NCBI GenBank assembly: GCA_027311205.1
Contig: DAICZI010000052.1
Span: 1-8,536, forward strand
Length of the DNA stretch: 8,536 bases
Source of the DNA: Beijerinckiaceae bacterium
GTDB taxonomy: Bacteria > Pseudomonadota > Alphaproteobacteria > Rhizobiales > Beijerinckiaceae
Reading direction: 5' to 3'
Shown: piece by piece, positions 1-8,414 of the stretch
Layout of the letters: each line of letters begins with the position of its first letter
Position numbering within the stretch: the stretch's first letter is position 1
Notes under the pieces: model-generated
Told to the model about the DNA's origin: nothing
Seen by the model: the letters and a program-made list of their open reading frames with translations, nothing else
Database searches by the model: none
Position numbers and translations under genes: made by a program

Positions 1-226
1 CAAGGCAAAAGACCGCGTGGGTATGATCATTGTCGACTGCCTTGGTCATGTGTGTGGGAACCGGCGGCTCTTATATTGCGGTGTCGCAGAACCTTGCAAA
101 TCGACGGTGGCTGACGCACCCCGCCGCAAGGCGAACATTTCAACCTTGCCTCCGGCGCATCTGGCACGGGGCACTGAAATCCGGCTATAGATCAGTCTTG
201 ACTGTACTTGTCCTGGAGCCGCCGTG
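1..226. other. Region upstream of aroQ with no convincing gene
   Basis: All frames were checked. One + frame is open from base 2 to a TAG at 188-190, but its translation resembles no protein I know, it lacks a clear ribosome binding site, and it is cut by the window edge. A TATAGA hexamer at 186-191 could be a -10 element for the aroQ unit, but no good -35 lies 16-18 bases upstream of it. A TATATT at 72-77 has the same problem. Most likely this is an upstream intergenic and promoter region. Confidence 0.4.
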
Positions 227-694
227 ATGAGCCGCCTGATTTATGTCCTCAATGGCCCGAACCTGAACCTGCTCGGCAAGCGCCAGCCGCATATTTATGG
301 CCATGAAACTCTGGCCGATGTCGAGCGCGATTGCCGCAAGGTCGCCACCGCCCACGGGCTTGAGATGCGCTTTCACCAGAGCAATGCCGAATTCCAGATC
401 ATCGACTGGATTCATGAAGCGCGCGAAATTGCTGGTGCCGTGGTCATCAACCCGGCCGCTTTCACCCACACATCCGTGGCCATCTTCGATGCGCTCAGCA
501 CGCTCGAAGTGCCGGTACTGGAAGTGCACATTTCCAATGTTCACAAGCGCGAGGCGTTCCGGCACCATTCCTATGTGTCGCTGGTCGCTTCCGGCGTCAT
601 TGCCGGCTTTGGCACGCATGGCTATCAACTTGCCATTCAGCGCGCCGCGCGTCTGATTGACGAAGCCGCGGCTGCCGCGAAGGCCAAATCATGA
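227..694 (+). CDS. aroQ: Type II 3-dehydroquinate dehydratase (AroQ family)
   Basis: This cytoplasmic enzyme catalyses reversible dehydration of 3-dehydroquinate to 3-dehydroshikimate, usually as a dodecamer with a flavodoxin-like fold. The 155-residue product has the family's usual length. The active-site set is complete and falls at the same numbers as in the Mycobacterium enzyme: Asn12, Arg19, Tyr24 (catalytic base), Asn75, His81, Asp88, Glu99, His101 and Arg112. Landmarks are NGPNLNLLG (9-17), [10 protein letters not shown] (74-83) and FRHHSY (111-116). The first loop reads GKRQPHIYG rather than the common GTREPxxYG, and SNAEFQIID replaces the usual SNxEGxLID, so this is a divergent subgroup. 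ATG 227 is preferred over GTG 224 because CTGGAG at 213-218 is then better spaced. It overlaps the next oxidoreductase gene by ATGA. Biosynthetic versus catabolic (quinate) use cannot be settled from sequence, but the partner gene favours a catabolic or side role. Confidence 0.93.
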   Translation: MSRLIYVLNGPNLNLLGKRQPHIYGHETLADVERDCRKVATAHGLEMRFHQSNAEFQIIDWIHEAREIAGAVVINPAAFTHTSVAIFDALSTLEVPVLEVHISNVHKREAFRHHSYVSLVASGVIAGFGTHGYQLAIQRAARLIDEAAAAAKAKS

Positions 695-1746
695 CGAGGC
701 CGGAGCGCACCACAATTGCCGTCATGGGCGTGGGCCAGATTGGCAAGCGCCATGCCGAACACATTGTGGCAACGCCCGAAGCGGAATTGTTCGGCATCAT
801 CGACCCCATGCCCGCAGGTGCGGATGTGGCCGAAGCGCTGGCCGCTCCATGGTTCAAGAATCTCGCCGACATGCTGGCCTATGGCCGCCCGGACGCGGTG
901 ATTGTGGCCACGCCGAATCAGATGCATGTCGAGCATGGCCTTGCCTGCATTGCGGCGGGCTTGCCGGTTCTGGTCGAAAAGCCGCTCGCTGATGACCTGG
1001 CTGGCGCGGAAAGGCTGGTGGCTGCCGCCGAAGCGGGCGGCGTGCCGTTGCTGACGGGCCATCATCGCCGCCATAATCCGCTGGTGCGCCAGGCCAAAAG
1101 CTGGCTCGATGAGGGGCGCATCGGCACGCTCATCGCCATTCATGGCTTTTGCTGGTTTTTCAAACCGGATGATTATTTCGACGTCGGCTGGCGGCGCATG
1201 CAGGGGGCAGGGCCGGTCATGCTCAACCTCATTCATGATATTGACTTGATGCGGATGTTTTGCGGCGAGGTCGAAAGCGTGCAGGCCCTGCAATCCAACG
1301 CGGTGCGCGGCCACGCGGTCGAGGAAAGCTGCGCGATCCTGCTGAAATTCCGCAATGGCGTGATGGGCACCATCAATGTCTCCGACACGATTGTCGCGCC
1401 ATGGAGCTGGGAACTGACGTCGGGCGAAAATCCGGCCTACGCCCATCTGGTTGAGCCTTGCTACATGTTTGGCGGCACCAGGGGTTCGCTGAGTGTGCCG
1501 GACATGCGGCTGATTTCGCATGTGGGCGCACCGGGCTGGTTTCACCCGATGCAGGTCGAGTTTGCCAAGCCGCAACCCGCCGATCCGCTGCGCCGTCAGA
1601 TCGAGCAGCTATGCCGGGTGGTGAAAGCTGGCGAAGCGCCGCTGGTCTCTGGCCGCGACGGGCTGGAAACATTGCGGGTGGTTCTGGCAGTGAAGCAGGC
1701 GGCGGCCTCTGGTGTCATGGTGAAAGTGGGCCCGCCCGGCCCTTGA
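691..1746 (+). CDS. Gfo/Idh/MocA-family NAD(P)-dependent oxidoreductase
   Basis: This is a predicted cytoplasmic dehydrogenase of 351 residues, normal for the family. The N-terminal Rossmann domain (about 1-125) has the dinucleotide-binding motif GVGQIG (13-18) and the family hallmark EKP (96-98), whose Lys97 is the usual catalytic lysine. The C-terminal alpha/beta domain carries [10 protein letters not shown] (179-188), with His182 as the conserved catalytic histidine. The Asp that many members have three residues before that histidine is Asn179 here, a variant I associate with a subset of the family. Family substrates include inositols, sugars and cyclic polyols, and I cannot name this one. 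The start ATG overlaps the aroQ stop (ATGA), so the two genes are almost certainly translationally coupled and may act on related compounds such as quinate or shikimate derivatives. That link is inference. GAAGG at 679-683 serves as a modest ribosome binding site. Confidence 0.9.
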   Translation: MTRPERTTIAVMGVGQIGKRHAEHIVATPEAELFGIIDPMPAGADVAEALAAPWFKNLADMLAYGRPDAVIVATPNQMHVEHGLACIAAGLPVLVEKPLADDLAGAERLVAAAEAGGVPLLTGHHRRHNPLVRQAKSWLDEGRIGTLIAIHGFCWFFKPDDYFDVGWRRMQGAGPVMLNLIHDIDLMRMFCGEVESVQALQSNAVRGHAVEESCAILLKFRNGVMGTINVSDTIVAPWSWELTSGENPAYAHLVEPCYMFGGTRGSLSVPDMRLISHVGAPGWFHPMQVEFAKPQPADPLRRQIEQLCRVVKAGEAPLVSGRDGLETLRVVLAVKQAAASGVMVKVGPPGP

Positions 1747-1758
1747 GACACGACGATG

Positions 1759-1780
1759 GCGGGCTTTATCCGCAGCCCGC
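1759..1780 (+). terminator. GC-rich hairpin after the aroQ/oxidoreductase unit
   Basis: Arms GCGGGCT (1759-1765) and AGCCCGC (1774-1780) pair perfectly over 7 bp with an 8-base loop, 12 bases after the oxidoreductase stop. No U-tract follows, so intrinsic termination is only probable. It marks the boundary between the metabolic pair and clpP. Confidence 0.4.
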
Positions 1781-1815
1781 TTGATCCAGGGCTTCATTCA
1801 CCCGTCGTTCACCCT

Positions 1816-1843
1816 TTGCTAATTGGCGATCAGTCACTATCTT
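1816..1843 (+). promoter_or_regulatory. Candidate housekeeping-type promoter for clpP
   Basis: TTGCTA (1816-1821) and TATCTT (1838-1843) are separated by 16 bases and resemble -35 and -10 hexamers. Transcription would start near 1850, giving a leader of about 54 bases to the clpP ATG. The match is partial, and no convincing RpoH-type (CTTGAAA / CCCATNT) pair was seen here. Confidence 0.35.
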
Positions 1844-1853
1844 GTGCTCACAA
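1842..1853. promoter_or_regulatory. 12-bp palindrome at the presumed clpP transcription start
   Basis: TTGTG-CT-CACAA is a perfect inverted repeat overlapping the end of the candidate -10 and the expected start point. It sits where a repressor operator would. Weaker outer symmetry (TCAC at 1834-1837, GTGA at 1856-1859) is off-centre by one base. I know no named regulator for it. Confidence 0.25.
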
Positions 1854-1903
1854 ACGTGATTCACCAGCCAACCGGCCACCGCAGGCCTGCCCGGAGCCCA
1901 ACC

Positions 1904-2542
1904 ATGACGATCAGTGACTTTCAGCCTGCCCGAGCCAATTATCTGATCCCGCAGGTGATTGAAAATACCAGCCGCGGCGAGCGTGGCTTTGATATTTATT
2001 CGCGCCTGCTGCGTGAGCGGATTATTTTTCTTACCGGCCCGGTTGAAGACCACATGGCGTCGGTGATCATCGCCCAGTTGCTGTTTCTGGAAGCCGAGAA
2101 TCCGAAAAAGGAAATCTCGATGTATATCAATTCGCCGGGCGGGGTGGTGACAGCAGGCCTGGCAATTTACGACACGATGCAGTTCATCCGCCCGAAAGTT
2201 TCGACGCTTTGCGTCGGCCAGGCGGCCTCGATGGGCTCGCTGTTGCTGACGGCTGGCGAACCGGGCATGCGTTACGCGGTACCCAACGCCCGCATCATGG
2301 TGCATCAACCCTCCGGCGGCTTCCAGGGCCAGGCTTCGGATATCCTGCGCCATGCCGAAGACATCATGAAAATCAAGCGCCGCCTCAATGAAATTTACGT
2401 GAAGCACACCGGGCGCGATTATGATACGATTGAAAAAACGCTTGACCGTGACCATTTCATGACGGCGGATGAATCGGCGGCATTCGGGTTGATCGACAAG
2501 GTTGTCGACAAGCGGCCGGGTGATGAACCCGCAGCGGCCTGA
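1904..2542 (+). CDS. clpP: ATP-dependent Clp protease proteolytic subunit ClpP
   Basis: ClpP is the serine peptidase of the ClpXP and ClpAP complexes. Two heptameric rings enclose the active sites and degrade proteins threaded in by an AAA+ unfoldase in the cytoplasm. The 212-residue product has normal length. The catalytic triad is visible: Ser109 in GQAASMGS, His134 in MVHQPSGG and Asp183 in DRDHFMT. The oxyanion/strand motif INSPGG is at 75-80. The start ATG 1904 is preceded by CGGAG (1892-1896) at good spacing, and the product begins MTISDFQP without a long propeptide. The frame stays open upstream to 1823, but that extension has no ribosome binding site and no family match. The partner unfoldase gene clpX lies 245 bases downstream, so the pair may be transcribed separately or together. 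Confidence 0.98.
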   Translation: MTISDFQPARANYLIPQVIENTSRGERGFDIYSRLLRERIIFLTGPVEDHMASVIIAQLLFLEAENPKKEISMYINSPGGVVTAGLAIYDTMQFIRPKVSTLCVGQAASMGSLLLTAGEPGMRYAVPNARIMVHQPSGGFQGQASDILRHAEDIMKIKRRLNEIYVKHTGRDYDTIEKTLDRDHFMTADESAAFGLIDKVVDKRPGDEPAAA

Positions 2543-2550
2543 TTCGCTGC
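2531..2550 (+). terminator. Small hairpin overlapping the clpP stop codon
   Basis: GCAGCG (2531-2536) pairs with CGCTGC (2545-2550) around an 8-base loop that contains the clpP stop. No T-run follows. It could attenuate read-through into clpX or be a chance pairing. Confidence 0.2.
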
Positions 2551-2700
2551 TGCAAGTGCGCTGTTAAGGACGTTCACGCGTTATTCATTGGTGCTGTGCG
2601 GCAATGGAGCGGGTGAAACTGGCGGGGCAACCATCCGGCGACGGGGTGCCTCGCATAAATTCAGGCCCTGTATGCGTTTTGGGGCATGTATGACGATCTT

Positions 2701-2735
2701 TTGACTACTTTTTGTTAGGTGATCGCCTTTAGATT
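2701..2735 (+). promoter_or_regulatory. Possible clpX promoter region
   Basis: The clpP-clpX gap (2543-2787) codes for nothing I can support, but its last third turns AT-rich. TTGACT (2701-2706) is a good -35. The best -10-like block, TTTAGATT (2728-2735), is about 21 bases away, longer than ideal. A start near 2740 would leave a leader of about 48 bases. The hexamer pair is weak, so this is only a location guess. Confidence 0.25.
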
Positions 2736-2787
2736 GGTTTTCGGGTGTGAGTCGCCGCGCTGCGCAACCCTTAAGATGGAGACGAGG

Positions 2788-4047
2788 ATGAGCAAGGCCG
2801 CAGGCACTGACTCCAAGAATGTCCTTTACTGCTCGTTCTGCGGCAAAAGCCAGCATGAAGTGCGCAAGCTGATTGCCGGCCCCACCGTGTTCATTTGCGA
2901 TGAATGCGTCGAACTGTGCATGGACATTATCCGCGAGGAGAGCAAAACCTCGCTGAAAGCCAGCAAGGACGGCATCCCGACGCCGCGCGAGATCTGCAAG
3001 GTGCTGGATGATTATGTCATCGGCCAGCCGCAGGCCAAGCGCGTGCTTTCGGTGGCTGTGCACAATCATTACAAGCGTCTGAGCCATGCCCAAAAGAGCC
3101 AGGATGTCGAACTGGCGAAATCCAATATCCTGCTGATCGGCCCGACTGGCTCCGGCAAGACGCTGCTGGCGCAGACTTTGGCACGCATTCTCGATGTGCC
3201 CTTCACCATGGCTGACGCGACCACGCTGACCGAAGCTGGTTATGTGGGCGAGGATGTCGAAAACATCATCCTCAAGCTGTTGCAGGCTTCCGATTACAAT
3301 GTCGAGCGCGCCCAGCGCGGCATCGTCTATATCGACGAGATCGACAAGATTTCGCGCAAGTCCGACAATCCCTCGATCACCCGCGACGTTTCAGGCGAGG
3401 GTGTGCAGCAGGCCCTTCTGAAGATCATGGAAGGCACGGTGGCGTCGGTGCCGCCGCAGGGCGGGCGCAAGCATCCCCAGCAGGAGTTCCTGCAGGTCGA
3501 TACCACCAACATCCTGTTCATCTGCGGCGGGGCTTTTGCCGGGCTCGAAAAGATCATTTCGGCGCGCGGGCAGGGCACGTCCATTGGCTTTGGCGCGTCG
3601 GTGAAAGCACCTGACGAGCGCCGCACGGGCGAGTTGCTGCGCAAGGTCGAGCCGGAAGATTTGCTGCGTTTCGGCCTGATCCCGGAATTTGTTGGACGTC
3701 TGCCGGTGCTGGCCACCCTTGAGGATCTCGATGAGGAAGCGCTGAAGCGCATTCTGGTCGAGCCGAAAAACGCGCTGGTGAAGCAATATCAGCGGCTGTT
3801 CGAGATGGAAAACACCGATCTCACATTCCAGGACGAGGCGCTGAATGTGGTGGCGCGGCGCGCTATCGAGCGGCGCACCGGGGCGCGCGGTCTGCGCTCG
3901 ATCATGGAGAGCATATTGCTTGACACGATGTTCGACCTGCCGGGGCTGGATGGCGTCGAGCAGGTGGTGATCGGCCCGGAAGTGGTCGAGGGCAAAGCGC
4001 GCCCTCTCTATATTTATTCGGAAAAAGCCGGCGCGCAGAGTGCCTGA
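2788..4047 (+). CDS. clpX: ATP-dependent Clp protease ATP-binding subunit ClpX
   Basis: ClpX is the hexameric AAA+ unfoldase that recognises tagged substrates and feeds them into ClpP. The 419-residue product is full length. An N-terminal zinc-binding dimerisation domain carries Cys15, Cys18, Cys37 and Cys40. The AAA+ core has Walker A GPTGSGKT (118-125), the GYVG pore loop (151-154), Walker B IVYIDEID (179-186), the RKH loop (227-229), the ClpP-docking IGF loop (266-268) and sensor-2 GAR (365-367). ATG 2788 is chosen because GGAG at 2779-2782 precedes it and the product then starts MSKAAG..DSKN, the usual alphaproteobacterial beginning. An in-frame ATG at 2776 and an open frame back to 2719 are less likely. 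clpP lies upstream and lon downstream, the standard order. Confidence 0.98.
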   Translation: MSKAAGTDSKNVLYCSFCGKSQHEVRKLIAGPTVFICDECVELCMDIIREESKTSLKASKDGIPTPREICKVLDDYVIGQPQAKRVLSVAVHNHYKRLSHAQKSQDVELAKSNILLIGPTGSGKTLLAQTLARILDVPFTMADATTLTEAGYVGEDVENIILKLLQASDYNVERAQRGIVYIDEIDKISRKSDNPSITRDVSGEGVQQALLKIMEGTVASVPPQGGRKHPQQEFLQVDTTNILFICGGAFAGLEKIISARGQGTSIGFGASVKAPDERRTGELLRKVEPEDLLRFGLIPEFVGRLPVLATLEDLDEEALKRILVEPKNALVKQYQRLFEMENTDLTFQDEALNVVARRAIERRTGARGLRSIMESILLDTMFDLPGLDGVEQVVIGPEVVEGKARPLYIYSEKAGAQSA

Positions 4048-4082
4048 CAAGGTAGCTGCGTAGGCGTGCCGCTTCCCTGGCT

Positions 4083-4123
4083 GGCGATGAGGCGCCCCCT
4101 TGAAACAGGGGGCATGCATCGCC
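4083..4123 (+). terminator. 41-base interrupted palindrome after clpX
   Basis: The outer arms GGCGATG (4083-4089) and CATCGCC (4117-4123) and the inner arms GCCCCCT (4094-4100) and AGGGGGC (4107-4113) are each perfect 7-bp matches. A small asymmetric internal loop (4 and 3 bases) separates them, and the apex is TGAAAC. The structure begins 35 bases after the clpX stop and would be very stable as RNA. No U-tract follows. It most likely ends or protects clpX mRNA. The apex also contains CTTGAAA (4099-4105), which looks like an RpoH -35 element, so a role in lon transcription is an alternative. Confidence 0.5.
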
Positions 4124-4252
4124 ACTTAGCCTCTGTTAAAGGGCCACAGGCGCTGTCAAGGCCTGATGGCAGGGGAGCGTGGTCTCGAGCTGTCCGTGTG
4201 TATTTCCGTCGCAAGATTTAACGCTCTGCGGCAGGATGTTGGGCAATTTGGT

Positions 4253-4277
4253 GTTGCGTTCCCTGGCTTTCCCATGT
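4253..4277 (+). promoter_or_regulatory. Candidate heat-shock (RpoH-type) promoter for lon
   Basis: CCCATGT (4271-4277) fits the enterobacterial sigma-32 -10 consensus CCCATNT exactly. The matching -35 would be GTTGCGT (4253-4259), 11 bases upstream, which keeps only the TTG core of CTTGAAA. A start near 4284 would give a leader of about 39 bases. lon is a classical heat-shock gene, which makes the site plausible, but the poor -35 keeps confidence low. Confidence 0.3.
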
Positions 4278-4322
4278 GGCCGCATTGGCACATGGCAGGC
4301 TCTCACCCTCACAGGTTCAATC

Positions 4323-6743
<2,421 letters not shown>

Positions 6744-6773
6744 TTGGGCCGTTGCTTGCTCATGTTTAGGTCA

Positions 6774-6805
6774 TTGAGGGCACCGGCTTTGGCCTCTGCC
6801 CTCAA
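6774..6805 (+). terminator. Hairpin after lon, probable terminator
   Basis: TTGAGGGC (6774-6781) pairs with GCCCTCAA (6798-6805) over 8 bp. A short inner GGC/GCC helix is nested in the loop. It lies 30 bases after the lon stop. The 3' arm runs into A residues, not T residues, so it is not a textbook intrinsic terminator in either direction, though its position suggests mRNA 3'-end formation. Confidence 0.45.
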
Positions 6806-7012
6806 AAAAGTGCCGCTTTGTCAGGGGAAACCACGGTTTCAGACTTGATTTGCGCAGCGGTTCCGGGATAGCTCGGACAACGGGTGTTCGCGGGCGTTCA
6901 GGCCTTGGTGCCAGAATATCTTCGTAGCTCGTCTCATACTCTGCAGGCATGCCGCCCGAACCGGCGGGTGACTGGGTGAGGCCTTCGACCTCGATCAAAC
7001 GGAAACCCTTCT

Positions 7013-7291
7013 ATGAACAAAATGGATCTCATTGATCATGTAGCGTCCGCTGCCAGCCTGACACGTGCTGATGCAACGGCTGCGCTTGATGCCGTCACGC
7101 TCGGCATCACCAAGGCATTGTCACGCGGTGAGGATGTGCGCCTCGTTGGCTTTGGCACCTTTGTTGTCAAAGACCGTGAAGCGCGCGTCGGACGTGACCC
7201 CAAGACCGGCAAGCCTCTGAACATCGCGGCCTCGCGCGCTGCCGGGTTCAAGGCTGGTGCTGCCCTGAAGGAAGCCCTGAACAAGGCCTGA
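7013..7291 (+). CDS. hupB: DNA-binding protein HU (HU-beta type)
   Basis: HU is a small nucleoid-associated protein that binds and bends DNA as a dimer without strong sequence preference. The 92-residue product has normal length. It shows the HU/IHF signature around GFGTF (46-50), the DNA-binding arm RxAR..RDPKTG (55-66) with Pro63 at the intercalating tip, and the FKAG..LKEALN end (79-90). It starts MNKMDLID, the usual MNKxxLI beginning, with GGAAA at 7001-7005 as ribosome binding site. It lies downstream of lon, as is usual in alphaproteobacteria. The 269-base gap and hairpin after lon suggest its own promoter. A TTGATT (6845-6850) is present but lacks a convincing -10. An IHF subunit is less likely, given the overall match to HU. 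Confidence 0.96.
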   Translation: MNKMDLIDHVASAASLTRADATAALDAVTLGITKALSRGEDVRLVGFGTFVVKDREARVGRDPKTGKPLNIAASRAAGFKAGAALKEALNKA

Positions 7292-7332
7292 GGGCCCTGC
7301 GCAGAGTTTCTTGCCAAGTGTCGATGAACAAA

Positions 7333-7359
7333 GGGCGGTGGCATTTGATGCCGCCGCCC
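7333..7359 (+). terminator. Strong hairpin after hupB
   Basis: Arms 7333-7343 and 7349-7359 form an 11-bp stem (GGGCGG/CCGCCC, one T-G wobble, GGCA/TGCC) closed by the 5-base loop TTTGA. It stands 41 bases after the hupB stop. Only ATAT follows, not a long U-tract. It is the best terminator candidate in the window and separates hupB from tRNA-Val. Confidence 0.6.
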
Positions 7360-7389
7360 ATATCAGTTAAGGATACGCGACAGGACGAC

Positions 7390-7465
7390 GGGCGGTTAGC
7401 TCAGTTGGTAGAGCATCTCGCTTACACCGAGAATGTCGGCGGTTCGAGACCGTCACCGCCCACCA
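7390..7465 (+). tRNA. tRNA-Val (anticodon TAC)
   Basis: A full 76-base cloverleaf with encoded CCA. The acceptor stem GGGCGGT/ACCGCCC is perfect (7390-7396 with 7455-7461). The D stem is GCTC/GAGC. The anticodon stem TCTCG/CGAGA carries loop CTTACAC with anticodon TAC at 7423-7425. The T stem GGCGG/CCGTC has one G-U pair and loop TTCGAGA. The discriminator is A7462 and CCA is 7463-7465. It decodes GUN valine codons, especially GUA and GUG. A possible promoter is TTGATG (7345-7350), 17 bases before TAAGGA, but it overlaps the hupB hairpin and is weak. Confidence 0.97.
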
Positions 7466-7479
7466 GTTCCGTTGGTTCC

Positions 7480-7494
7480 ACAAGTCCGGCTTGT
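7480..7494 (+). terminator. Short hairpin after tRNA-Val
   Basis: ACAAG (7480-7484) pairs with CTTGT (7490-7494) around loop TCCGG, followed by only two T residues. It could be a weak terminator for tRNA-Val. If it leaks, the next gene would be read from the tRNA promoter. Confidence 0.25.
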
Positions 7495-7517
7495 TTCGGG
7501 CCTGGTTCGCCTTAGTC

Positions 7518-7523
7518 AAGGAG
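7518..7523 (+). promoter_or_regulatory. Strong ribosome binding site fixing the start of the secreted ClpP-like gene
   Basis: AAGGAG lies 5 bases before ATG 7529. It is the best Shine-Dalgarno match in the window. It rules out the in-frame open stretch that begins at 7433 inside tRNA-Val. Confidence 0.8.
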
Positions 7524-7528
7524 CATCC

Positions 7529-8224
7529 ATGAACATGCTGTCACGATCTCTGGTGGGCGGCATTGGTGCATTACTGACGATGGGCTGGGCGGCAAGCCCG
7601 GCGCTTGCCATGCATTTTGACCTTGTCCCGCTGGCCCTGGCCAAAAGCTGCGGGCAGAGCTGCCCGAAAGTCATCACCGCCGAAGGCGAGATCGACGGCG
7701 ATGCGGCCTCGCAATTCGTGCGGTTTCTGGCCAGCCATATTCATGATCGCACCCTGCGCTCGGTTGTGCTGCTGAATTCACCCGGCGGCTCGGTTGAGGG
7801 CTCGATCAAGCTTGGCCTGGTGATGCGCCGGTTGCGCATGGCAACAATTATCGCCCGTGCCGAGCCTGCCGGGCGCCAGGGCACGTATCAACTGGTTTCA
7901 GGGCGCTGCTATTCGGCCTGCGTTTATGCCTTCATGGGCGGCTCCAAGCGCGTTCTGCCACGCGGCTCGATCGCAGGCATCCACCGCGCCTATATCCCCG
8001 GCGTCGGGCCTGATCCGGTCGGCCACCACATTCCGCGCTCCCGGCCAGGGCCGCGCACCAGTATCAATCCCGATTTGTCAGCGGTTGCCATCGCGCGGTA
8101 TTCGCGGCTGATGGGCATCAGCCTGAACCTGCTGCGCACGGCAGAGCGCACAGGGCCATCGTCGATCCATATCGTCACGCGCCGGGAAGCGCGGGCCTGG
8201 CATTTGGCGGTTGGCAAGTTCTGA
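7529..8224 (+). CDS. Secreted ClpP/crotonase-fold protein of unknown function
   Basis: The 231-residue product begins with a signal peptide: a short basic n-region, a hydrophobic stretch at about 8-22 and PALA before a likely cleavage after Ala27, so it should act in the periplasm or outside the cell. The mature part resembles ClpP in layout: LNSPGGSVEG (82-91) matches ClpP's INSPGG, CYSACVYAFMGG (127-138) places Ser129 like the ClpP nucleophile, and GIHRA (150-154) places His152 like the ClpP histidine. The 23-residue Ser-His gap is close to the 25 in ClpP. No Asp stands at the expected third position (Ile213 region). Four cysteines form two CxxxC pairs (41/45 and 127/131), suggesting disulfides. 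It recalls the predicted periplasmic ClpP-like proteins of COG3904, with peptidase activity unproven. ATG 7529 is fixed by AAGGAG at 7518-7523. Confidence 0.85.
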   Translation: MNMLSRSLVGGIGALLTMGWAASPALAMHFDLVPLALAKSCGQSCPKVITAEGEIDGDAASQFVRFLASHIHDRTLRSVVLLNSPGGSVEGSIKLGLVMRRLRMATIIARAEPAGRQGTYQLVSGRCYSACVYAFMGGSKRVLPRGSIAGIHRAYIPGVGPDPVGHHIPRSRPGPRTSINPDLSAVAIARYSRLMGISLNLLRTAERTGPSSIHIVTRREARAWHLAVGKF

Positions 8225-8234
8225 CAAGTTCTGA
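8215..8234 (+). repeat. Perfect 10-bp tandem duplication at the stop codon
   Basis: CAAGTTCTGA occurs at 8215-8224 and again at 8225-8234 with no spacer. The first copy contains the TGA that ends the secreted ClpP-like gene, and the second lies just outside. It looks like a recent slippage duplication. Deleting one copy would leave the protein unchanged. Confidence 0.85.
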
Positions 8235-8255
8235 AATGAGCTGCCAGCAGGGGTT

Positions 8256-8269
8256 CGCGAGTTTTCGCG
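8256..8269 (+). terminator. Short hairpin between the secreted-protein gene and tRNA-Asp
   Basis: CGCGA (8256-8260) pairs with TCGCG (8265-8269) around loop GTTT, 32 bases after the stop codon. There is no T-run after it. It is a weak terminator candidate placed directly before the possible tRNA-Asp -35. Confidence 0.2.
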
Positions 8270-8270
8270 C

Positions 8271-8299
8271 TTGACTTTGCAGGAACGAGAGCCTACCCA
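8271..8299 (+). promoter_or_regulatory. Candidate promoter for tRNA-Asp
   Basis: TTGACT (8271-8276), preceded by C, is a good -35. At 17-base spacing the -10 position is TACCCA (8294-8299), which keeps only the leading TA. The expected start is near 8306, about 32 bases before the mature tRNA. The good -35 and the position support it and the poor -10 does not. Confidence 0.35.
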
Positions 8300-8337
8300 G
8301 CCGACACCTGAAATGGTGGGTTGTGAACCCGGCATCC

Positions 8338-8414
<77 letters not shown>

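Noticed and set aside
30..227. Plus-strand open frame of 65 codons before aroQ
   Set aside because: It requires a TTG start without a ribosome binding site, overlaps the aroQ start and has no recognisable sequence.
637..1575. Minus-strand open frame of 312 codons opposite the oxidoreductase
   Set aside because: Its product is rich in His and Arg without family motifs, while the + strand has a full Gfo/Idh/MocA protein.
4179..4322. N-terminal extension of Lon by 48 residues
   Set aside because: The frame is open, but the extension is Cys-rich, unlike any Lon N-terminus, and would cover the likely lon promoter. ATG 4323 gives the normal family start.
6771..6998. Minus-strand open frame of 75 codons in the lon-hupB gap
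   Set aside because: It needs a TTG start, has no ribosome binding site, runs through the hairpin after lon and the likely hupB promoter, and its proline- and arginine-rich product resembles nothing I know.
7433..7528. N-terminal extension of the secreted ClpP-like protein
   Set aside because: It would begin inside tRNA-Val and bury the signal peptide. AAGGAG before ATG 7529 fixes the start.
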